Assembly: GCA_037178675.1 (NCBI GenBank)
Contig: JAYMGJ010000714.1
Span: forward strand, 1-54,954
DNA: 54,954 nt
Source: Scleroderma bovista
Taxonomy: Eukaryota > Basidiomycota > Agaricomycetes > Boletales > Sclerodermataceae
Reading direction: 5' to 3'
Under the pieces are notes generated by a model that had not been told where the DNA came from, ran no database searches, and was given only the letters and a program-made list of their open reading frames with translations. A program made the translations under genes and the position numbers. Shown piece after piece: positions 12,068 through 21,458 of the stretch. Position 1 is the stretch's first letter. Each line of letters opens with the position of its first letter.

Positions 12068-12217
12068 GGTTTACCGCGCTTCCCAAGTATAATGAGAAAT
12101 TTCAGCTACTTCACCGATATACGGCCCCGAGCCCCTCGTTCCGGATTCTGAAATGCACGACTCGCGCATTGAAATACAATCACACAATCATATTATACTT
12201 GGGAAGCGCTGTAAACC
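12068..12217. mobile_element. MITE-like element with 26-bp terminal inverted repeats
   Basis: The left arm 12068-12093 and right arm 12192-12217 are inverted copies of each other over 26 bp with a single mismatch; the shared core is GCGCTTCCCAAGTATAAT. They enclose about 98 bp without coding capacity. Size and structure fit a miniature inverted-repeat transposable element. I could not see a clear target-site duplication outside the arms, so a foldback structure of other origin remains possible. Confidence 0.6.
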
Positions 12218-12583
12218 TTGGCCGGCCTGCAAGGTGCGCAGATATTTGCCGCACGATATCTTAACACGTGCGTGCCGTGCTTTCAATACCGTGATTGCTT
12301 CGTCACTAACCATGATTATTTGACGAAATAGTCCAATGTTTTCTTTGGCAGTCTCGAATGTGTGTCCAAGTGTCTACCACGAACTGTTCCAGGCATGTAT
12401 TGCCACAGACACGGCATACCGGAGGTGGACACATCCGGCGGTAACGGCTCCTTAAGTATATTAGACGGAGAGAGCGGCCTCCGCTCTCTCCTGCTACACG
12501 GTATCGTCGATTCATCTGAGCCAACGATGGTATATATTAACTTCCATCCCTGCTTTGGCATGGAGTGTACAAGAAACACATCG
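12218..12583. other. No gene seen
   Basis: Short overlapping frames on both strands around 12306-12610 without motifs. A short imperfect inverted repeat (GGAGAGAGCGGCCT and CCGCTCTCTCC) lies at about 12466-12491. Confidence 0.35.
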
Positions 12584-12693
12584 CCCGATTTAGGCTGGTG
12601 TGGCGATTGATCAGGTTGATCGGCTCCCCTTGCATCACCACCAGTGTATCACCTGTGTAACAGAGACAATGAATTGAAGCCATTTTCTAGAAA

Positions 12694-13210
12694 ATGGCTC
12701 ATCTGGTGTCTGGCGTGTAAGCTTCCCGTCGCATGGGTTTAGCCTTGTTCATGGATTATGGGTGCCGCATGGCAGCTGCCCAGTCTGAGAATGGGACGTA
12801 CTTTTCTCATTACTCGCTGCAGATTGATGCGTGGGGCGATGCACAGAGCAAATGGCCAATGGGTAGCCAACATTTGATCGCTATTCCGGTTTGCCCGCCA
12901 CCTGTGTTGACAGATGCATTCATTACAGCAAAGAATTCAGGGAAGCTTTCTTTTTTTCCATTTTCCTGGAAACACTGCTCTGTAGGTCAGTGCATTTTTC
13001 TTCCCTGTTGTTCCACAGATGGAAATGAGGTCATCTCAATGGAAAAGTTAAAGATGCTCTCGCTCGTATAAGTGAGGAGCTTCAGGGCATGATGCGCGAA
13101 GTCGACGCAGATGTAGACCAAATGGTTGTTCTGCATGGCACGGCGTCGCTAGCGGATCTGTTTTTTTTTTTGTGCGACTGACACGGTCTGTCTCAGATGA
13201 TGTCTAGTGA
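12694..13210 (+). pseudogene. Calmodulin 5' half plus last exon, decayed copy
   Basis: The start context TTCTAGAAAATGGC matches the intact gene's. The tiny exons are recognisable: TCTGAG at 12783-12788 for the 7-nt exon, then AGAGCAAATGGCCAATGGGT for the 12-nt exon and its donor. After these come AAGAATTCAGGGAAGCTTTC for exon 4 and CACAGATGGAAATGAG for the start of exon 5. The copy then jumps to GTCTCAGATGATGTCTAGTG, the last exon. Frameshifts, a shortened exon 1 and a large internal deletion make it non-functional. Retained introns indicate DNA duplication. Confidence 0.75.
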
Positions 13211-13406
13211 CGCATGGTGGTCCCCCTCTTTTCGTGATAGTATGCCATATGGGTCCAGGCTGTACAGTATCATCTCCGTGTTTTGTAACCATTCATGTCT
13301 AAGTATGGAAAGCCAGAGTACCATGCTCGCTATTTCTTGACAATCGCAAACTGAAGCGCTTGCACTTATATTTTTATTTAATGATGGCTGTATTGACCTT
13401 TGCAAT

Positions 13407-13460
13407 TGTCGAATGCACTTCGAGCTAAGGAAGAAATAGAACAAACTGAACAGGAAATGA
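13407..13460 (+). pseudogene. Remnant of the 80-residue gene 3' end, intron absent
   Basis: GTCGAATGCACTTCGAGCTA followed closely by an AGGAAGAAAT segment and ACTGAACAGGAAATGA resembles the joined exon 2 and exon 3 ends of the gene at 10596-10948 (LEAPL-SREEL to the stop). The 55-nt intron present in the intact gene is missing, and there is a stop and a short deletion. The match is short, so the call is moderate. Confidence 0.45.
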
Positions 13461-13780
13461 ACGGTATATGGTCCATAACATTAGGTACCTCGAGCGATTT
13501 CCATGCCCACGCGCGTGGGCAGCATCACCATAGCAGCAAGAGACAAGCATCGAGCCAACCTGGCTATTTGCCTTTTTCGGGACACAAAGGTCGTCACCTA
13601 CTACTAATACACAGTAACTCAGTGTCGCGATGAGCTAGCTTCAATCTCCTTCGTCTTACGCTCTCTTGCCTCTGTCGCAGGACGACTTGGCTGCAACACT
13701 CATTTTCTCCTGTGTATATTGTAGAGTTTCCCCCTTTGACATCCCGGCGATTCGTAGTGTCGAAAGCCACCCCTGACAAG
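13461..13780. other. Promoter and leader of the secreted tandem-domain gene
   Basis: No gene. It contains the inverted CATGCCCACGCGCGTGGGCA (13502-13521), a near-perfect GC palindrome, and a C/T-rich stretch before the ATG. Confidence 0.4.
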
Positions 13781-15000
13781 ATGTTTAAGTTGGACAAGAT
13801 CATTGGTTTTGTGTGTCTAGCTCAGGTCACATTGGCATTCCCTCTCTCCTCTGGATTGAAACACAAAAGGGACGTTGATCCGTCTCTGGTTCCATCGTTT
13901 GGTTGGAAATCGGGAATTAATCCAGATGGTATTAGTGTTAGTGGTGCCTTTGCACAAGCTGACACTGATCATTTGCAGGTACCGGAAATTGCGACGGAGC
14001 CGTCAACGGAGCGAATGGGAAACCTGTCCTGATTCCGTGCCAGTGTCCACCGAACTCGACGTTCTTCCTTTCTGTAAGCTTGTCTTACTTTTACAGAACT
14101 ACGCAAGCCTCATCAGCCGGAAACAGGCTCTAAACCAAAATGTGGCTGCTGGATTCGTTACCACGAACCCCTCTGTCAAAGTCACATTCCCAACAGATAA
14201 CAGTACGGCGTCGCAGCTTGCTCGTCTCAACGCTGCCGCTGTTACGCTACAGAATTTAGAGGGGCCCGGAAAGGGATGTCCCATCGCATCGACCACGTTC
14301 ACTGCTCAAGGAAAGGCCATCGAAGCGGGGGGTTCGAGCCCTGGTTCTGCGCCAACTACCACACCCTCCCCTGTGCCACCCAGCAACCCGACCATTGTAA
14401 ACTCTGCTATGGGGCCACCCACACCCCCACCCCAAACGTGCACGCCAAACACTTCATCACCAGCCACGAATGTGACATCCAGTGGCCTCTCGAGCTCCAA
14501 CAATACGTCTCCGACAGATGCTGAGATTGCAGCTCTTGCTCCTTCCCTTGGTTGGCAATCAGGCATAAATCCCGATGGTAAGCATCCACAGAAATTGGTT
14601 TGTCATGAACCATTATGGTGATGATAAATATAGGCACAGGGAATTGTGACGGGGCTGTTAAAGGGACGAACGGAAAACCAATCCTTATCCCATGTCAATG
14701 TCCTCCAAGCCAGACAACCTATATCGCAGTACGTCCTTTCAACTCCCACTCAATGGACCGGATGACAGACAGGATTACCCACAGAATCTAACGCAAAACA
14801 TCCGTGCTGGCCATGTGGTGCTCAACCCAACTGTTCTTCTCAATTTCCCAATTGATAACAGCACGGCATCTCAGAGTGCTCGCCTCCATGCAGCGGCTGT
14901 CACTATTCAAAACCTCAACGGAGCAGGGAAGGGTTGTCCGATTTCATCCACTACCTTTACGGCGCAACAAAAATCAATTGATGCAGAAGGAACGGGATAG
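13781..15000 (+). CDS. Secreted protein with two tandem four-cysteine domains, unknown function
   Basis: Exons 13781-13928, 13979-14073, 14127-14577, 14634-14728 and 14785-15000 give 334 residues. An N-terminal signal peptide (MFKLDKIIGFVCLAQVTLA) is followed by a Lys-Arg site (LKHKRDVD). Domain 1 has PSFGWKSGINPDGTGNCDGA, then NGKPVLIPCQCPP, then NVAAGFV, TFPTDNSTASQLARL and GKGCPIASTTFTAQ. Domain 2 repeats all of this (SLGWQSGINPDGTGNCDGAV, GKPILIPCQCPP, LNFPIDNSTASQSARL, GKGCPISSTTFTAQQ). A Pro/Ser/Thr-rich linker with PTPPPQTC separates them. Each domain is broken by introns at the same two places, after the first base of the Gly codon in PDG and before the LNQN/LTQN segment. This shows duplication of a three-exon unit. 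I know similar single domains only as uncharacterised basidiomycete secreted proteins. A cell-wall or effector-like role is a guess. Confidence 0.82.
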
Positions 15001-16111
15001 ATCATTTACCAATTTCGTGATCGATCTTGTTAGTCTAATGGCCGTACGCGATTTGGTTTTTGATTGATGTCATAATCAATTCGTAGCTTTGCTTTTTCAA
15101 GCTGCGAAAACCTTGAGGCCATTTTGTAAATTATTCGGTACAAACCTCACTAATCTGTTTTCGGCATGGGTGGACTACCACTCAGTGGTCTTTTTATGTC
15201 GTTGGCACTGGCTGTCTTCTCCGCAGGATTCAGCAGCGAGTCCAAAAAATATACGGCCTTCCGGACCGCCCGCTAGCCTCAGCATCAGAGCCTAGAGCAA
15301 TATTTGGAGAAGGCGGAGCTTATGTCTGATGCCAGGTACATCGGTCCTTGGGAAAGTTGGCAATCGTGCATATGCTACTTGCCTCATCCTCGATTGCGAT
15401 GCTAATTAAACTGGGCTGGTTCACTCGGTTTCTGAGTCGTGAGCGCTTCCGCAGTGACGAAATGCTATAAGTCGAATTCCCATCGCATGCAGAAATATCC
15501 ATCTGACCAGAACCTCTTGTTCTTTTCAAGTTTAGCTCGAGCAAGCGTCCACCTGCAAAATTATGATTTAGTCGTCACGATGCAAAGAATGTGTCGGAAA
15601 CGGTAAGACGGATCCGAATGGTGCTGATGGAACCATTTTTATCAAACAGAACCCTCATGCACTTCCTATCAATCGAGGGATCGGGCTTTGGGAGAGAGTA
15701 GCTATTCTAGCCAACAGACTAAGGCGCGGTCAACCATAATTAATTAATTCATTGCTGCCTTTACCTTTAGGGAAACCTTCTGATGGTACATGTCACCTTA
15801 TGTGATTCCAAGCAGGCATGTTACATACGTATATTTTCCTGTCTTCAATGTTTCTCAGCGGGCTGCGCATGGGGAAAAGCTTGGAGCGAGGCAAAGACGC
15901 ACCCACAGAATCGTGCTGATAAGTCGCGTCCGTTTCACCCTCAGAGATATGTAAAGTACACAAGAGATACAAAGACCATGGAAGCCAGAGAATTTTTATG
16001 TAATATACAAATTCAATAAAGATAAGTTCTGGTAATCGTCGCCAGCGAGCAAAAAAAAAGGAAAGGGAATGCCAGTGCGACGAAAGGCCGGCAGATAGTG
16101 CAACGAAATTA
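15001..16111. other. Intergenic, no recognised gene
   Basis: Short frames without motifs. The stretch holds the 3' flanks of two converging genes (plus-strand secreted protein, minus-strand Ase1). A short segment at 15585-15620 (GAATGTGTCGGAAACGGTAA) weakly resembles the GNCDGAVNG coding region and could be a remnant of a third domain copy, but it is too short to call. Confidence 0.4.
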
Positions 16112-18778
16112 TCATTCCTCTTCGGTCAGAGGCATGGCTTTAAAACCGTTTCCTCTCCACCCCGTATTCGTACTAATCATGTCTAAGCTTGGGCGTGGTT
16201 TGAAGCTTTCCCTCTTCATCCTGCTGGATTTTTGCTGGCTCGATTGTCGTAACACCCTGGGACCTAGTGAGCCCCCAGTGCATGATCTTGAGGTGCCGAC
16301 GTGTTGTGAACTCATACTTGAGTTCGAACTCCCGCTTCTGCCCGAAGTACTGGAAGTTGCGCGCCGCAATGTCGACGGAGCACGACCCCAGCCCAGCGCT
16401 GCATATCCTTGCAAATGCGTGGTAGATTGGGGCATAGGGGGTGCTTGGGCGACGTTCGGAGGCGCACCTCGACTTGTTGACCGTGTTGTACGACCTTTCG
16501 CTGGTGAGGTGCTTCGAGTGGGTATTTGCGAACTACCATCTACCAGTCGTTGCCGCTTGTTCGTCCCTCGGCTTTGCGACATGGATGAACCTGGTCGAAC
16601 AGCGGGTGTCACGGTGCCCGCTGGCGGTTGATGGGACTTTCCAGGAACATATCCAGGAACATATCCAGCCTTCCCTGATCCACTCGGTGCCGCGCTGGTA
16701 GATTTGGGACCTTGAATAGTGTCCTTGTTCATGGCCTGTACGGAATACTGCGAAACGGGTGCTTTCTTCTTGTTCTCCTGTTCGTTTGCTGAAACATTCT
16801 CCATGAGAATGTGGAGAATGCTTTCTCCGTGAACGAGGAATGGCCCCCCATGTTTTTGTTCCCAAGTCGGAAGCGACGACAGTAGTTGTTGTTCAAGCTG
16901 TAATGCAATGGTGAGTACCAATCAACACTATCCACAGATGAAATGATGCCAACCTTCGGCTTTTCTTTTCCAACCCGCTTTCTCATCTTCTCTTCCCTCA
17001 GTAGCCTACCGGGATCCCTCCCACCACCTCTACCGAGGAGTCTTGTTTGGTCACCAGCGGCTCGCTCCAGCTCCTTCTCTTCCTCGCATATTTCAAAATA
17101 TTTACGTATCATTGTCAGGAATGGGGTCTTCAGTCGAACCTCCGCCTTGAGCCGTACAATTTCATGCTCATGTTGACTTAACAGATCTTCCGTGTGTTCA
17201 TCTATTACCCTCATCGGTAAATCAAGAGTAGATCCATGAAAGACGCAATTACCATCAATGTAAGCGGCAAACTCGGCCCTCTCTTCTTCGCCGGTCATGA
17301 GTTCATCCCACAATGATTGAATCTCCATCCGAGCATTAGCAATAAACTCGCCCATCCGCTCGCGTTTGAGATCTATCATGCGTTCGAGCTCTTCTTCATA
17401 AGCTTGTATCACTTGGGGAGTTGTTCCGCGATTAGCCTGTGCTGGGGCGTGAGGTTGATAATAACCTGGGAACAACAACGAACAAACCTCGACAAATCCA
17501 TCCATTGCTTCATCATCTACGCCCATGCGTTTCCAAAGGGCCTCCAGTTGGTCATACATAGCTTGAATATGTGTTTCCCGACGTCTCTTGGTCTCCTCTA
17601 AGTCCATGCATAACTTCTCTGCCCAAATCAATATTCCCTGGGTTGGTTCAACGCCGAAGGACCCTAGAAGTGTTGCAGGAACGGGATCCGAAGGTGCGGA
17701 ATCAAGTAACTGGACGAACCGAGAGAGCGTTCTATGATACTCGCGTACTGGATCAGTGCTAAGTTCGGAAAGTGACATAGGAGTAACAGGTGGTGGTGAT
17801 GAAGCGGGGTAAAGAAGTCCACTATCGGGTTTACTTTGTGACAGAGGGGTGGGTGTGCCCAGTCCAATTGTCGAAGTCAAGAATGGATCGGCATTGGTAC
17901 CATTGGTAGTAGAGCGCACGCCGCACGAAGAGGAGGGGCGGGTAAGAGGAAACGATGGAACGGCGAGGGTCGAAGAAGATGCAACTGGTCCTGGAGGTGT
18001 GTCACTGTAATCTGGTGGGTCCATGCCTAGTTCTGTGTACAGCCAGTCAATCTGGATAAATACGTCACCCAGCTGCGTTAGACGTTTCGTCTGTGGGGTG
18101 ATGCTAAGCATGACTCATGGATTGGGGAATGAGGCTTACCACTTCGCCTTTACCTCTTACAAGTTCTTTCTCGAGCTTAGAAAAACGCTCTGGCATGACG
18201 TCACGAAGAGCTTTCGCATCATCTGGGCATTCATCTGGCGCTAAACAAGACTGTAGGATATCTGCAGGAAAGTAAGTTGCCCCCAAGGTTCGCGACAACA
18301 CAGTGAGGCGAGTGATGAGCGTTGTTAATTGCTCGAGTTTCGTATGATAAACCTTAACGGTGAAGATCAGGAAGACGATATCAAAGTAAATAAAGCTTGC
18401 AACACCCACCTGTCGTAGTTTTTCTTGATATTCTGTGGCCCGTTCGTACCGTCGAGGAAGTATCTTTTCAGATTTGATGTCATTAAGTGACCCTGCGACT
18501 TTAGCATGTGTTCCAAGTGCTTTCGAGTATCGCGAACACCCCATTTCCACCTCTTTACATTTGGCCTCCCATTCTTCCACCTGTTTCATCCTCATTTCGA
18601 TCTGAGACTCGACAGCACGAGTTAGGGTGTGTTGTAGGGTTTGAAGTTCATCTTCGAGTGCTGTTGCTGGCAGGCCAAGCTGGGCGTGCAAAGTTGGTAG
18701 AAGTTGAGTCTGTGCATTCAAGTGAGTGTGTAGAGCAGATAATAGCGTGCTCAGCGTGAGAGACGACGGCGAGGCCAT
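16112..18778 (-). CDS. ase1: Ase1/PRC1/MAP65 microtubule-bundling protein
   Basis: Crosslinks antiparallel microtubules at the spindle midzone and in interphase arrays. Exons 18778-18410, 18352-18140, 18090-16954 and 16897-16112 total 2505 nt and give 834 residues. Residues 1-190 are long helices and coiled coil (LHTHLNAQTQLLPTLHAQLG, EDELQTLQHTLTRAVE). The middle carries the conserved microtubule-binding spectrin-like segment (RMIDLKRERMGEFIANARME, QSLWDELMTGEEER). It is followed by LEQQLLSSLPTWEQKHGGPF and FLVHGES, the family's end-of-core signature. The last 200 residues are basic, Ser/Pro-rich and disordered, with SP sites (RSTSPAKGR) that could be Cdk targets as in yeast Ase1. The insert between about 205 and 290 is Pro/Ser-rich, so the protein is somewhat longer than yeast Ase1. 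The 5' end faces the divergent paralogue pair. Confidence 0.9.
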
Positions 18779-18826
18779 CTTGGAGATATGTAAAGCGCCT
18801 CAATCGCTGTGGCATCCGCGTCAAAT

Positions 18827-18850
18827 CACGTGTGGTTGATTTTTCACGTG
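18827..18850. promoter_or_regulatory. Two CACGTG E-box palindromes upstream of ase1
   Basis: CACGTG occurs at 18827-18832 and again at 18845-18850, 18 nt apart and 49-72 nt before the ase1 ATG. This hexamer binds bHLH factors (Cbf1/Pho4/SREBP type) in fungi. The pair could serve ase1 or the plus-strand gene 600 bp away. Confidence 0.45.
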
Positions 18851-19463
18851 ACCCTGAAGCTTTGTCATTGCCTTTGCCAATGGCCATAAGCTTATGCCTG
18901 TTCAGTTTCTATATAGTCCGGGTCAGCATCTGTGGCACTCCGGGGCGAGTTCAACTTACGTCGCTTACAAGCTCCATCCTTCGCCTCGAGTCGGTGTTCT
19001 CCTACTGTTACTGATACACCCGTGTTCCTTCCATACTAATTCTACTTGCTAGGACTTGAAGAAATCACAGTTAGACGAGTCATCAAAGCTTCCCCCAACA
19101 CGTGGGGCACCCTTGTTCTGGGACTGCTGAGCATGTGCAATATTTGTAGCACCCACATCCCTGAGACAATATTTCTGATGAAATTCGTTCCAAAGCTATA
19201 CAGCCTTTATTCAACGTAATTTCGTTGCCTTTTACCATCGACATGTGGCCAAATCATGGCCACGAGTTTCTTCTGTAGGTGCTGTATGCTGCTGTGCGGT
19301 CAACTTATAGATTTCCTTATCCACAACTTGAGGATCTACGATGAACAAAATGAGCATCTAGGTTTGCCTTACCTTCTTGGGGAGGCAAGGACGCTCAGCA
19401 TAAATTCACTGGCGATCCGTGAGATTTGAACAGTTGTCGACCCCCACGTCGTTCCAGTGTACT
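18851..19463. other. Intergenic region between divergent genes
   Basis: No gene. From about 19220 onward it is the left flank of a tandem duplication: the 53-nt stretch at 19313-19365 (AACAAAATGAGCATCTAGGT in its core) recurs at 21296-21350. Confidence 0.5.
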
Positions 19464-20960
19464 ATGAGTTACCATACAGCGAAGAGAACGACCTGGCAGC
19501 CCACCCCCGCTGCCAACACAAATTTTCTTTTGCAGGACCTTGAAAGAGAAGTTGAGACACTCTCTACAAATGCCACGGTCCATCCCTCCAGTACTTTTTG
19601 GCTTCGCAACTTTAGCTCAATCGCATCGTACTCGTGGTTTGAGGGCACTTCACCTTTTATTGCCGTTCCGGGTGTGTCCAGTGGTCAAATTCTCAACGAT
19701 CTTGCTTACACTAAAATCCTAGGTCATCCACGAATTTGGAGCAACGCGCCATCAAGAGTTCCCGCCGACTCAGGTATCTGCTTTGTTGACGGGAACGGAG
19801 CCCATATGGGACATCGATCTCCACTCCTCCCTATATTCGCGGCTATCGACACATTACGCGACAATTTCCCATACCGAGACCTCGATCTCGTTACAGACAG
19901 GAATAGCTTGCGCAAGCTGTTGCGTTGCATCGACCAGCAGAGTACCAGAGCATTTCGGATTGACATCGACTTGGTTGGGAAGACCTGTCTCTTCACGCGC
20001 CGTGAGGAGTCCTCGATGGAAACCATCAACGAATTCAGGGGATACGGTCATGAATACGAGAAGGCTGCGACTAAATCACGTCGCGGCTCTGAAGGGGAGG
20101 TAAGCCACCATCGAATCGTAACCTACGTGAGTCGCCACCATCATAATGAGATTATAATGTGGCTGACATCAAATGTCAGGATTTTAGTGGATTACAGGTA
20201 CTCCTTCGGTACGAAGTCGATGCCTGTACGGAGTCCGAAAGCGAGGACAATTTCCTTGCCTCTTTCTCCGCACTAAACATTGGTGGCCAGGCAAGGTCAC
20301 CGACATCGCAGCCAGATTCACCTTATACCAACCGTTTCGGCATAAAAGTGAAACTAACGACCCCTCGTTCTGTCATTCCGCAATCGCGTGTGATAGAAAT
20401 CAAGACCAGGTCGTCACGGAATGAACTGGACTGGAAGGAAGTTTATCCCCAATTGTATCTCTCTCAAACTCCATACCTCTACTTGGCGAGGCACACGAAC
20501 GGCGCGTTTGGCTCTGTGCAGAAGATTGATATCAACGGTCAAGCCATGGCTCCTTACGCCAAGCAGGCTACGGATGCCATGCGTAAACTACAATTACTGC
20601 TGGTGTCAATTTTGACGGCGGTACGAAAACAGGGTGAGAAGAAACCCCTGAGCCTGGTATATTATGGAGGAACGTTGAAACTTTACAAACGTAAAGAAGG
20701 GACTGGCAAGCCCATCGAAGTGGAAATATCTAGCAAGTTTTGCCGTTGAAAATCGGTCTAGGTATTTGACGACTAACCCCGGGCAACTTGGGGTGCAGTA
20801 ATCTATTGTCGAGCGGTCCACAGGACGAGTTTTGGACGAATAGTTTTCTGGGTTTTCATTACATCGATGCCGTAGCTTGCGATCTGTATGAGCTTATGCA
20901 CCTTATCTTGTCTTGGATGCTTAAGCTTTCTATGTTATCTTGCCTACAGGTTTATGTCCA
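19220..20960 (+). repeat. Tandem duplication unit 1 (about 1.75 kb)
   Basis: Contains the first PD-(D/E)XK-like paralogue with its 5' flank and 3' flank. Similarity to unit 2 extends beyond the coding region on both sides: TTTACCATCGACA upstream, and CGGTCCACAGGACGAGTTTT and GTAGCTTGCGATCTGTA-type sequence downstream. This marks a segmental and not a retro-duplication. Edges are approximate. Confidence 0.65.
19464..20749 (+). CDS. PD-(D/E)XK nuclease-like protein, paralogue 1 (family often labelled GGPP synthetase)
   Basis: Exons 19464-19671, 19723-20126 and 20180-20749 give 393 residues. The N-terminal part has NFLLQDLEREVETLSTNATV and IASYSWFEGTSPFIAVPG, then PADSGICFVDGNGAHMGHRS, LVTDRNSLRKLLR, and FRGYGHEYEKA with HHRIVTY. 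The C-terminal part has VLLRYEVDAC (Asp218), then VIEIKTRS (Glu277-x-Lys279), then YPQLYLSQTPYLYLAR with two conserved Gln. Asp, E-x-K and a following Gln in this order are the signature spacing of the PD-(D/E)XK nuclease fold. The family is widespread in fungi and is often database-labelled geranylgeranyl pyrophosphate synthetase, but no DDxxD motif of prenyl synthases is present. Function is unknown. The ATG at 19464 was chosen because paralogue 2 starts at the same place (QCT-MS). Confidence 0.8.
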
Positions 20961-21458
20961 TGCAACATTCCTAGAAACAAGCACCTATATTTTTTGGGTG
21001 TACTCCTGGCCATGGTTTATGGGTCAAAGTCTCTACATTTGCTCGACGCCCATGGACAAAGTTTTAGGAGCTTCGGATGAAAAGTCCCTGAAGGCTGATC
21101 CAGCTCAGTGAGAAAGCATGCAGGAAGTAATAATAGAGCAAATATTCTGTGTCGTACATGTGCAAATGACGGCTAGAGGTAGAGGGCGGTCTTCGATCTT
21201 TGCAGCGGATGTGGCGTTTACCATCGACACGAGGAAAAAATAAAAAAGAAGCTAAGCTATAGATTATGATCACGAGTGTAGCGGGAGCTTATCGGTTCCT
21301 TATCCACAGCTTTTGAGGATCTGCGATGAACAAAATGAGCATCTAGGTTTTACGATGTTTGCCTAAGTTATCGCAGAGAGGACGAGGGTGCCCAGCATAA
21401 ATTCAATGCAGTGATCCCCGGAGACCTGGTGTCAACTCCCTCTCCGTCCCAGTGCACT
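20750..21458. other. Region between the two paralogues
   Basis: No gene seen. It holds the 3' flank of unit 1 and the 5' flank of unit 2. A 107-codon frame at 20788-21111 is rich in hydrophobic residues but starts in sequence shared with the unit 2 flank, so it is taken as chance. Confidence 0.5.

Larger units (their letters stand above)
12584..13460 (+). repeat. Second, decayed copy of the calmodulin/80-residue gene block
   Basis: This block repeats 9265-10948 in the same order and orientation. It holds promoter-like sequence (CGATTTAGGCTGG), the calmodulin 5' exons and introns, the last calmodulin exon, and then the end of the small gene. Large internal deletions remove most of calmodulin exon 5 and exon 6. 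Its two recognisable gene remnants are listed separately. Confidence 0.65.
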
